Assembly: GCA_038230695.1 (NCBI GenBank)
Contig: JBBRMT010000030.1
Coordinates: 1 to 29,095, forward strand
DNA: 29,095 bases
Direction: 5' to 3'
Source: QHBQ01 sp038230695
GTDB lineage: Bacteria; Chloroflexota; Chloroflexia; QHBQ01
The translations under genes and the position numbers were made by a program. The notes beneath the pieces were generated by a model. It did no database searches and was not told the origin of the DNA. It saw only the letters and a list, made by a program, of their open reading frames with translations. Shown here one piece after another: positions 15,112 through 22,211 of this stretch; position 1 is the stretch's first letter; each line of letters opens with the position of its first letter.

Positions 15112-16323
15112 TTAAACGGTATTATCCACCTTCTGATCAACTGCGCCGCTGCCGCTGCTGACTGGGACTCGGATGCAGGCGGCGAAGTGACCGGGACGCT
15201 TCTCCTCCAGTGGTGGCACGATCTCGGAACACTCTTTGATCGCGATGGGGCAACGGGTGTGGAAGCGGCAACCAGATGGCGGGTTGATCGGGCTGGGGAC
15301 ATCGCCTTCGAGGATGATGCGCTTGCGTTTGCGTTCCAGCAACGGGTCGGCGATTGGCACTGCGGAGAGCAAAGCCTGGGTGTAGGGATGCAGTGGGTTG
15401 TTGTACAACTCGATGCGATCAGTCACCTCGGCGATCTTGCCCAGATACATTACCGCAATGCGGTCAGATATGTGGCGAACCACGCTGAGATCGTGGGCGA
15501 TAAACAGATAGGTAAGGCTGAACTCCTGCTGCAGATCCTGCATCAGATTGATGATCTGGGCTTGGATCGAAACGTCGAGCGCGGAGATCGGCTCGTCGGC
15601 CACGATGAAGCTGGGCTGCACCGCCAAAGCGCGGGCAATGCCGATGCGCTGCCGCTGCCCACCGCTGAACTCGTGGGGGTAGCGGTTGGCGTAGTAGGGA
15701 TTGAGGCCGACGGTGGCAAGCAACTCCTGCACCCGCTTGTGCCGCGCTTTGCCGGGGAACAGGTTGTGGACGCGCAGCGGTTCGCCGATGATGTCGTTGA
15801 TGGTCATGCGTGGGTTGAGGCTGGCGTAAGGATCCTGGAAGATAATCTGCATCTTCCGCCGCATCAAACGCATCTGCTCCGCGTCGAGAGTGGTCAGGTC
15901 AGTGCCTTCGTAGTAAACATGGCCTTCGGTTGGCTTGTAGAGCTGCAGGATGGCGCGGCCAGTGGTACTCTTACCGCAGCCGCTCTCGCCCACTAGCCCT
16001 AGCGTCTCACCTTTGTGCAGCGTGAAGCCCACCCCATCCACCGCATGAACCTGACCGATCTGGCGCTGGAAGATTAGTCCGGCGGTGATGGGGAAGTACA
16101 TCTTCAGGTCTTCGACACTAAGGAGCGTTTCGCTGAAACCATTACCAGGCGCAGGTGCAGGCGCAGTAGTTGCCCTTGCAATGGTATCCAGCACCTGCTG
16201 GGTCACGGCGGCACGCTGTTGCTCTGCCTCAGTCTGTTCGCGGACGAGGACCTGCTCGATGTCTGCGTTAACCGCGACGGGCGCATCTGGCTTCAATGGG
16301 TTGGGCGCGTTGTTATCCTGCAT
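15112..16323 (-). CDS. oppF: Oligopeptide/dipeptide ABC transporter ATPase, OppF/DppF type
   Basis: This is one of the two cytoplasmic ATPases that power peptide import. Walker A is GESGCGKST (112-120), the ABC signature FSGGQRQRIGIARAL starts at 219, and Walker B FIVADEP is at 239-245. The C-terminal oligopeptide-transporter domain has the cysteine-rich GCRFHTRCPIAIKEC. With 403 residues it is longer than the usual 320-340 because of a roughly 65-residue N-terminal extension rich in Gln, Glu and Ala (EQTEAEQQRAAVTQQ). I see no internal start with a better ribosome site than the ATG at 16323 (GGAG, 7 nt upstream). It is the last gene of the opp operon, 36 nt after oppD. Confidence 0.92.
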   Translation of the reverse strand: MQDNNAPNPLKPDAPVAVNADIEQVLVREQTEAEQQRAAVTQQVLDTIARATTAPAPAPGNGFSETLLSVEDLKMYFPITAGLIFQRQIGQVHAVDGVGFTLHKGETLGLVGESGCGKSTTGRAILQLYKPTEGHVYYEGTDLTTLDAEQMRLMRRKMQIIFQDPYASLNPRMTINDIIGEPLRVHNLFPGKARHKRVQELLATVGLNPYYANRYPHEFSGGQRQRIGIARALAVQPSFIVADEPISALDVSIQAQIINLMQDLQQEFSLTYLFIAHDLSVVRHISDRIAVMYLGKIAEVTDRIELYNNPLHPYTQALLSAVPIADPLLERKRKRIILEGDVPSPINPPSGCRFHTRCPIAIKECSEIVPPLEEKRPGHFAACIRVPVSSGSGAVDQKVDNTV

Positions 16324-16359
16324 CTGTTTTCTCCGCCTTGCTTAAATATTACTCATACC

Positions 16360-17433
16360 TCAACCCTCAGCATTTACCGACACCGTGACCGGCGTGGCAT
16401 CCTCATCCTGCTGCTCCACAATGGCCTCATGCTGCGGGGCGGTACGCACGTCCACCCAGCAAGCGACGCTGTGGTTGGCGGCGACCGGGCGCAACTCGGG
16501 CCGCTCCTTTAGCGACTCGTCCACCGCGAAGGTGCAGCGCGGGGCGAAAGGGCAACCGGGCGGCACGTTTACCAGGTCGGGCGGCAACCCGGCGATGGGG
16601 ATGAGGCGGCTGCGGCGATCCGAATCGAGGCGTGGCACGCTACGGAGTAGGCCCAGGGTGTAGGGGTGGCGGGGGTCGTGGTAGAGGTCGGCGGCCAGTG
16701 ACTCCTCCACAATATGACCGGCATACATCACGATGATGCGGTCGGCCATACCCGCAACCACGCCCAGGTCATGGGTGATCAGTATTACTGCCATGTGAAA
16801 CTCGTCGCGCAGGCGGCTCATCAGTTCCAAAATCTGCGCCTGGATGGTGACATCGAGCGCGGTGGTCGGCTCGTCGGCGATCAGCAGCTTGGGGTCGCAG
16901 GAGAGGGCCATCGCGATCATAACCCGCTGGCGCATCCCGCCGCTGAACTGGTGGGGATAATCACCTAGACGCTTCGCTGGTGAGGGAATGCCCACCAGGG
17001 CCAGCAACTCAGCGGCCCTGACCTGTGCGGCGCGGCCATTCAGCTTGAGGTGAAGTTCGACAGATTCGGTAATCTGCCTGCCGATAGTCAGGGTTGGATT
17101 GAGCGAGGTCATCGGATCCTGGAAGATCATCGCCACCTCTTTACCCCGCACATGGCGCATATCGTTATCGTTCATCGCCAGCAAATCGCGACCCTCAAAC
17201 ATCACCTTGCCGCCCACGATTTTGCCCGGAGGGGCGATCAGACGCATGATGGACATCGAGGTGACGCTCTTGCCGCAGCCGCTCTCGCCCACAATGCCGA
17301 GCGTCTCACCCGCTTGCAGGTCGAAGGATACGTCGTCCACCGCCTTGACCACGCCGCCAGGGGTGAAGAACTGGGTCTTGAGATGCTGTACGGAGAGCAG
17401 GGGTGTATCGCTGCTAGTTGTCGCTGGGTTCAT
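16360..17433 (-). CDS. oppD: Oligopeptide/dipeptide ABC transporter ATPase, OppD/DppD type
   Basis: This 357-residue ATPase pairs with OppF. Walker A is GESGCGKS (49-56), the Q-loop is IFQDPMTSLNP, the signature is FSGGMRQRVMIAMAL and Walker B is LLIADEPTTALD, followed by the switch ILITHDLGV. The C-terminal domain carries GCPFAPRC and a later Cys in VACWVDV. The ATG at 17433 has GGAG 6 nt upstream. It lies 94 nt downstream of oppC; the gap holds a hairpin repeat and a heptamer repeat. Confidence 0.93.
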   Translation of the reverse strand: MNPATTSSDTPLLSVQHLKTQFFTPGGVVKAVDDVSFDLQAGETLGIVGESGCGKSVTSMSIMRLIAPPGKIVGGKVMFEGRDLLAMNDNDMRHVRGKEVAMIFQDPMTSLNPTLTIGRQITESVELHLKLNGRAAQVRAAELLALVGIPSPAKRLGDYPHQFSGGMRQRVMIAMALSCDPKLLIADEPTTALDVTIQAQILELMSRLRDEFHMAVILITHDLGVVAGMADRIIVMYAGHIVEESLAADLYHDPRHPYTLGLLRSVPRLDSDRRSRLIPIAGLPPDLVNVPPGCPFAPRCTFAVDESLKERPELRPVAANHSVACWVDVRTAPQHEAIVEQQDEDATPVTVSVNAEG

Positions 17434-17460
17434 TCAATGCTCCAAAGGGAAGGATAGGTT

Positions 17461-17490
17461 TGCCAGGGCGGGGTAAATCCCGACCCTACA
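17461..17490 (-). repeat. GTAGGG-type hairpin repeat, copy C
   Basis: Read on the minus strand this is TGTAGGGTCGGGATTTA then CCCCGCCCTGGCA, with a CGGG/CCCG stem. It is the same family as 14187-14225. It lies inside the opp operon between oppC and oppD. Confidence 0.6.
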
Positions 17491-17498
17491 TGAGCAAT

Positions 17499-17526
17499 TC
17501 ATCACTAATCACCAACCACCAATCAC
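17499..17526. repeat. Heptanucleotide tandem repeat (GTGATTG)n, minus orientation
   Basis: Four 7-bp units (TCATCAC, TAATCAC, CAACCAC, CAATCAC) directly follow the oppC stop. Reverse-complemented they are the GTGATTA/GTGATTG units also seen at 9208-9233. Confidence 0.75.
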
Positions 17527-17527
17527 T

Positions 17528-18595
17528 TTACTTCCGCGTGCGCGGATCCAACGCATCGCGCAGGCCATCGCCGAAGAAGTTGAAGGCGAACAGCACCAGC
17601 GAGATGGCAAGGCCGGGGAAGATAACCAGGGTGGGGTCGGTGCGTAGGTAAGCCTTGCCATCCGAGACCATCAAGCCCCAGCTAGGCAGGGGGATGGGCG
17701 TGCCGATGCCCAGGAAGCTGAGGAACGCTTCGGTGAGGATGGCGAAAGGGATGCCGAAGGTGATCGAGACGATCACCGGGCTGAGAATGTTGGGCAGAAT
17801 GTGGCGGAAGATGATGCTGCGGTTAGGCGTGCCGATGGCGCGGGCGGCCTCCACGTACTCCTTTTCGCGCACTGATAGCACCTGACTACGCACCAGGCGG
17901 GCCATCGGCGGCCAGAAGGTAAGGCCAATTGCAAGCAGGATGTTGAACAGGCTTTGGCCGAACACCGCCAGCACCACAATGGCGAACAGAATGGTGGGGA
18001 AGGCGTACATCACGTCAGTTATACGCATCAACAGGTAATCCACCCATTTGCCATAATAACCGGCGATCAAGCCGATCGGCAGGCCAATCAGCAGAATGAG
18101 CAACTGGCTGATCAGGCCGACTGCCAGCGAGATGCGCGTGCCGAAGATGACACGGCTGAACACGTCGCGGCCCAGATCGTCGGTGCCGAACCAGAAATAT
18201 GACGAAGGTGGCTGGAACCTGACCGAGCAATAAGGCGCGGGCTTGGGCAATTCGTTGGGCGGGGTGACGGGGATGGGCGGACACAGACCCTCCTTGCGGA
18301 TCTGGGTCGCGCTGAACTGATAATCGTAGGGATGCTGGGCAATAAAATCGGCAAAGATGGCGACCAGCACGAAGAAGATTAGCACGAAGATACCGGCTAC
18401 CGCCAGCTTGTTGCGACGCAGGCGCAGCCAGGCATCGCGCCACAGGCTGTTGGCCTCCCCGATAATATCGCCACCTACAGTGGGCAGCACCGTCACCACG
18501 CGGCGGGCAGGTACGCCCTCCTCGTCCATCGCGCTATCGTCGAGCGGCACGCCCGCAGGGTCACGCTTGATCAGGTCGTCCTGTTCCTTAGCCAT
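17528..18595 (-). CDS. oppC: Peptide ABC transporter permease, OppC/DppC type
   Basis: This 355-residue inner-membrane permease has one membrane helix (AGIFVLIFFVLVAIFADFIA, about 66-86), then an extracytoplasmic region with FWFGTDDLGRDVFSRVIFGTR, typical of OppC. Five further helices follow. The EAA loop that docks on the ATPases reads EYVEAARAIGTPNRSIIFRHILPN. The N-terminal 55 residues are a hydrophilic acidic tail longer than in many OppC proteins. The ATG at 18595 has AAGGAC upstream and lies 2 nt after the oppB stop. Confidence 0.92.
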   Translation of the reverse strand: MAKEQDDLIKRDPAGVPLDDSAMDEEGVPARRVVTVLPTVGGDIIGEANSLWRDAWLRLRRNKLAVAGIFVLIFFVLVAIFADFIAQHPYDYQFSATQIRKEGLCPPIPVTPPNELPKPAPYCSVRFQPPSSYFWFGTDDLGRDVFSRVIFGTRISLAVGLISQLLILLIGLPIGLIAGYYGKWVDYLLMRITDVMYAFPTILFAIVVLAVFGQSLFNILLAIGLTFWPPMARLVRSQVLSVREKEYVEAARAIGTPNRSIIFRHILPNILSPVIVSITFGIPFAILTEAFLSFLGIGTPIPLPSWGLMVSDGKAYLRTDPTLVIFPGLAISLVLFAFNFFGDGLRDALDPRTRK

Positions 18596-18597
18596 AG

Positions 18598-19560
18598 TTA
18601 GGTCCTTGCCTTTGTATAACTGATGCGCGGGTCAATGAAGGCATAGAGGATGTCCACCGCCAGGTTGATCAGTACCACGATGAAAGCGTAGAAGATGGTA
18701 GTACCCATGATGATGTTGTAATCCAACTGCTGCACGCTGAGGACGAATTGCTTGCCCAGCCCGTTGATGACGAATACCTGCTCTACTACGATGCTGCCGG
18801 TAATCAGGTTGCCCATTTCGTCGCCCAACACGGTGACGACGGGGAGTAGCGCGTTGCGTAGCGCGTGGCGGATAATGACCACTCGTTCGCCCAGCCCCTT
18901 CGCCCATGCGGTGCGGATGTAATCCTGGCGGATCACCTCCAACATACTAGCGCGAGTAAGACGAGCCAGTACACTGGTGGGGCGCAGCGCCAGCACGAAA
19001 GTGGGCAGGAAGATCGCACCAATGCCTGCATTGTCAATCCAGCCGCCGATGGGGATTTGGAAGTTGGCAGGCAGGTGGGGGTTGACCACCAGAGCGGCGA
19101 CGATCAGCAGCAGCGTGCCAAGCACGAAGTTGGGGATAGAATAGCCTGCCAGCGAAACACCCATAGTGCTATAGTCCACCCAGGTGTTCTGGCCGATGGC
19201 AGCAAGGATGCCCAGCAGGATACCGAAGAAGATGGTAAAGGCAAACGCGAACAAACCTAGTTGCAAAGAGTTGTGGAAGCCGGTGAAGATAATGTTGCTC
19301 ACCTCTGCGCCGATCTGCTGGCGATAGGAGATGCCAAAGTCGCCGTGTGAGATATTCCATATATAAGTAAGGAACTGCAAGGGCAAAGGCTTATCCAACC
19401 CATAACTAGCAGTGATGCGGGCCACCGTCTCCGGGGGCAGCGTCCGTTCGGTGCTGAACGGGCCACCCGGCGCGAGGTGCATCAGCGTAAAGGTTAGCAG
19501 CGCAATGCCAATCAGGACGAAGAACAGCCCAATCAGGCGGCGAATTATGTACTGGATCAT
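18598..19560 (-). CDS. oppB: Peptide ABC transporter permease, OppB/DppB type
   Basis: This 320-residue permease begins MIQYIIRRLIGLFFVLIGIA, the classic OppB/DppB opening, and has six membrane helices. The EAA loop reads DYIRTAWAKGLGERVVIIRHALRNALLP, and LITGSIVVEQVF precedes the last helices. It forms the membrane channel with OppC. The Shine-Dalgarno sequence before 19560 is weak. A 192-nt structured gap separates it from oppA. Confidence 0.92.
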   Translation of the reverse strand: MIQYIIRRLIGLFFVLIGIALLTFTLMHLAPGGPFSTERTLPPETVARITASYGLDKPLPLQFLTYIWNISHGDFGISYRQQIGAEVSNIIFTGFHNSLQLGLFAFAFTIFFGILLGILAAIGQNTWVDYSTMGVSLAGYSIPNFVLGTLLLIVAALVVNPHLPANFQIPIGGWIDNAGIGAIFLPTFVLALRPTSVLARLTRASMLEVIRQDYIRTAWAKGLGERVVIIRHALRNALLPVVTVLGDEMGNLITGSIVVEQVFVINGLGKQFVLSVQQLDYNIIMGTTIFYAFIVVLINLAVDILYAFIDPRISYTKART

Positions 19561-19573
19561 AGTTTTTTATCCA

Positions 19574-19738
19574 GAGTTGAAAGTTACAAGTTGAAAGTTG
19601 AAAGTTGTGGCGCAGACATAATGTCGCGCCGCAACTGTGGGCGAGGAGCATAAAATTGTTTGTTTCGAGTAGTGGGAAGCGGCTCAGACGTGCCAAGCCG
19701 TTCCCCACTTGCAACTTTCAACTTGCAACTTTCAACTC
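19574..19738. repeat. Long inverted repeat between oppA and oppB, built from 7-bp units
   Basis: The left arm (19574-19605) and right arm (19707-19738) are inverted copies matching at 30 of 32 positions. Both are made of 7-bp units (GTTGAAA/GTTACAA and AACTTTC/AACTTGC). The roughly 100-nt interior holds two more hairpins: GGCGC...GCGCC with a GACAT/ATGTC core (19609-19631), and AGTGGGAAGCGGCT against AGCCGTTCCCCACT (19671-19709). On the opp mRNA this would fold into a large branched structure between the binding-protein and permease messages. Confidence 0.75.
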
Positions 19739-19752
19739 ACCGCCGTAAGCGT

Positions 19753-21747
19753 TCAGCTGCCACTCTTCTTCAGGTAGCGGAACGGAGCGGTGAACTGGGC
19801 GTTGTAGCCCCAGCCAGTCCAACCGGGCTTGAGCATGAAGTCGGTCTGGAACTGGTAGAGCGGCACGATGGTGGCGTTGTCGAGGTACATCTTCTCCGCC
19901 TGGTTGTACATAGCGAAGCGTTGTGCCTGCTTGGTGGGGTCGGCCAGCGCGTTGGCGGTCTTAACCAGTTGGTCGAACTGCGGGTTGCTGTAGCCTTCGT
20001 TGTTCTCTGGCTGGCCGCTGGAGGCCAGCGGGTAGAGCCAGTCCTGCGGGTCGGGATAATCCTGCCCCCAGCTTCCGTAGAAGAAGTTGTAGTGATGGGC
20101 CTGGCGCTCGGTGAGGAACGTGGTCCACGGTACAGACTTGACTGCGACGTTGAGGCCGAGGTTCTGCTTGAGTTGGGCCTGTACTACGGCGGCAACCTTG
20201 TTCTGGTCCTCGCGGTCGCGGGTGGTGTAGGTCAGGTTCAAGTTGGCGAGATTGAGACCAGAGGCAGCCAGCTTGGCCTTGGCATCGGTGAGGTTCAGGT
20301 CATATGCCTTGTAGGCGTTGTAGCCAGGTACGCCCTGCGGCACCAGCGTGTAGGCGGGAGCGCCTACGCCGTTGAGCGCCTTGTCAATCAGGTCGGCGCG
20401 ATCGATCGCTTCGGCAACTGCGATACGCAGATTCTTGCCACTGTCGCCCTTGGAGGCGGCAAACGGGTTGTTGGGGTCGTTGCTAGTAGCGTTGAAGCCC
20501 AACCACACGGTGCGGGCCTGCGGCACCTCATGCAGTTGCTGGCTGAGGGTCGCATCGTTCTTGATGCGCTGGTAGTCGGCGGTGTACAGTTCGCTGCTGT
20601 CGAGCTGGTTGCTCTCGTAGCGTAGCTGCGCGGTGCTGCCGTCGGCAATTACCAGCACGTCAATTTCCTTGACCGAAGGCTTGACCGTGCCGAAGTAGCT
20701 ATCGTTGGCGATCATCACCATGTGGTCGTTGTGCGCCCACTCCTTGAGGGTGTACGAGCCAGTGCCAGCGCCGTTCATCTTGCCAGCATCGGCCCATGCG
20801 CTGCTCATCGGGTCGGAGCCGACTACCTTCTGGTTGACTACCCAGTAGGACCATAGCGCCGTCTGCGGCAGGAAGTAGGCGCTGGGGCCATTGAGCGTAA
20901 CCTGAAGGGTATAATCGTCAACCGCCTTGATACCCGAAGCAGTTGTGACCTTTGACTTGGTGGTGTCGGTGCTAGCCGCCGAGGCCATCACATCGTTAGC
21001 GCCCTTAATGTCGGCAAAAACGAAGCCGTAAGGCGCTTGCGGGTTGGCGAGCAGGCGGTTCCACGAGTAAACAAAGTCGGAAGCCTTGACCGGGTCGCCG
21101 TTGGTGAACTTGACATCATTGCGAAGGTGGAAGGTATAAACGCTACCATCGGCATTGACATCCCACGTCGAGGCGATCGCTGGCTCAATTGCCAGGGTGG
21201 TCGGATTGAACTGGGTGAGACCGTCGTAGAAGTTCTGGGCAATGTTGATCGAGACCGAGTCCTGCATCAGAGCCGGGTCCAGGGTCGGGGCATCCTCGCC
21301 CTGCCGCCAGCGGAACGCGCCGCTGCTACCCGTGAAGCTGGAGTTCGGCGGTGCGGTGGTTGGGGTGGCTGCCGCGCCAGCGCCAGTCATCACCTGGGTG
21401 CTGGTCATCATCGCGGTGCTGGTCATCATCGGGGTGCCGGCCATCATCGCGGTAGGGGTCATCATCGGGGTGCCAGCCATCATCGCGGTGGTGGTCATCA
21501 TCGGGGTGCCAGCCATCATCGCGGTGCTGGTCATCATCGCGGTGGGGGTCATTCCGGCAGTGGTGCCGGTCATAACAGCGGTGGGGGCCATCACCATGGT
21601 GGCGGGCGTAGCCGCAGTCATTGTCGAAGCAGTGGTCGGTGCCGGAACTGGCGTGTTAGTGGGCGAACTGCCACCGCAGGCCGCCAACAACGGCAACACC
21701 AACGCCAGCGCCGCAATACCGCGCAAGGCTTTAAAACGATTTGACAT
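19753..21747 (-). CDS. oppA: Peptide-binding lipoprotein, OppA/DppA type, with Met-rich linker
   Basis: This is the extracellular substrate-binding protein of the transporter (SBP family 5). The signal peptide ends in the lipobox LLAAC with lipidated Cys24. Residues about 43-121 form a linker of 11-residue repeats (TAMMAGTPMMT and variants) with 22 methionines. The binding domain begins near 145 (FRWRQGEDAPTLDPAL) and shows the family hallmarks: LTQFNPTTLAIEPAIASTWDV, YTFHLRNDVKFTNGDPV with the conserved DFVYSWNRLL, and LRIAVAEAIDRADLI. At 664 residues it is longer than the usual 540 because of the linker. AGGAGG lies 10 nt before the ATG. It is first in the opp operon, downstream of the promoter at 21997-22024. 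Confidence 0.93.
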   Translation of the reverse strand: MSNRFKALRGIAALALVLPLLAACGGSSPTNTPVPAPTTASTMTAATPATMVMAPTAVMTGTTAGMTPTAMMTSTAMMAGTPMMTTTAMMAGTPMMTPTAMMAGTPMMTSTAMMTSTQVMTGAGAAATPTTAPPNSSFTGSSGAFRWRQGEDAPTLDPALMQDSVSINIAQNFYDGLTQFNPTTLAIEPAIASTWDVNADGSVYTFHLRNDVKFTNGDPVKASDFVYSWNRLLANPQAPYGFVFADIKGANDVMASAASTDTTKSKVTTASGIKAVDDYTLQVTLNGPSAYFLPQTALWSYWVVNQKVVGSDPMSSAWADAGKMNGAGTGSYTLKEWAHNDHMVMIANDSYFGTVKPSVKEIDVLVIADGSTAQLRYESNQLDSSELYTADYQRIKNDATLSQQLHEVPQARTVWLGFNATSNDPNNPFAASKGDSGKNLRIAVAEAIDRADLIDKALNGVGAPAYTLVPQGVPGYNAYKAYDLNLTDAKAKLAASGLNLANLNLTYTTRDREDQNKVAAVVQAQLKQNLGLNVAVKSVPWTTFLTERQAHHYNFFYGSWGQDYPDPQDWLYPLASSGQPENNEGYSNPQFDQLVKTANALADPTKQAQRFAMYNQAEKMYLDNATIVPLYQFQTDFMLKPGWTGWGYNAQFTAPFRYLKKSGS
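21385..21560. repeat. 33-bp tandem repeats encoding the Met-rich linker of OppA
   Basis: Near-identical 33-bp units (GTCATCATCGGGGTGCC, then AGCCATCATCGCGGTG) repeat about three times, with shorter partial units on both sides. Each unit encodes 11 residues, so unit gain or loss stays in frame. Confidence 0.8.
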
Positions 21748-21990
21748 ACTTGACTTTCCTCCTTTTAACTAAACGCTTACACCAGGTTTGCATCGGCCTA
21801 CCCGCGACGCTGCGGAAAAGGCTACCCTTGACGCAAGCCTGGCCTCCAGAAGCACAGCGTACATGGTGGTTAATCCACCTTGCCGCAACCCTGTCCCGCA
21901 GGGACAAACCGCTGATCAGCGCCGATGCCGGTTATTAGATAATAGTGTGGTGTGGGGACAATGGTTCAACCTCGTGCTGCGAGGTTATTG
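21748..21990 (-). promoter_or_regulatory. Structured 5' leader of the opp operon
   Basis: From the predicted start near 21990 to the oppA ATG there are about 240 nt with no open gene. Several hairpins are visible: AACCTCG/CGAGGTT (21968-21986, at the very 5' end), the perfect palindrome CGCTGATCAGCG (21910-21921), TGTCCC/GGGACA (21892-21906) and GGTGG/CCACC (21865-21879). Near the start two similar strings, GGGTAGCC and GGGTAGGCC, flank a GC-rich stretch. Length and structure suggest a regulatory leader (riboswitch-like or attenuator), but I cannot match it to a known class. Confidence 0.45.
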
Positions 21991-21996
21991 TAAACG

Positions 21997-22024
21997 ATTA
22001 TATCAGAAAACCTGAAGTTGTCAA
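21997..22024 (-). promoter_or_regulatory. Strong promoter of the opp operon
   Basis: On the minus strand a perfect TTGACA (22024-22019) and a perfect TATAAT (22002-21997) are separated by 16 bp. Confidence 0.75.
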
Positions 22025-22039
22025 GCAGCGCGCTAAATG

Positions 22040-22131
22040 CGGGTGTGCATCACATTCTTGCAACGTATGTGTGGCGTAGGGGCGGATTGCGTCCGCCCTG
22101 GTTGGATATGCAAAAACATGACGCACACCCG
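22040..22131. mobile_element. MITE-like inverted-repeat element, 92 bp
   Basis: Terminal inverted repeats of 23 bp (CGGGTGTGCATCACATT... at 22040-22062 and its inverted partner at 22109-22131) match at 19 positions. The centre is a GTAGGGGCGGATTGCGTCC hairpin of the GTAGGG family (22076-22101, stem GGCGGA/TCCGCC). No target duplication is obvious. It lies between the divergent opp and ligA promoters. Confidence 0.6.
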
Positions 22132-22172
22132 GTAAATACCGCATCTTGCTGCTGAATTAAAGAAAAATAGGG

Positions 22173-22178
22173 TAAAAT
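22173..22178 (+). promoter_or_regulatory. -10 element candidate for ligA
   Basis: TAAAAT lies 33 nt before the ligA ATG in an AT-rich stretch. A -35 is not clear: TTGCTG at 22146 is 21 bp away. Confidence 0.3.
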
Positions 22179-22211
22179 AAGGGGCAAACAAAACCGAGGA
22201 GGAGAGCCGCC

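Noticed and set aside
15055..15996. Plus-strand open frame of 313 codons opposite oppF
   Set aside because: It mirrors conserved ABC-ATPase codons on the minus strand and shows no domain of its own.
21385..21560. CRISPR-like array in the repetitive stretch
   Set aside because: The units are contiguous, without spacers, and encode an in-frame protein linker.
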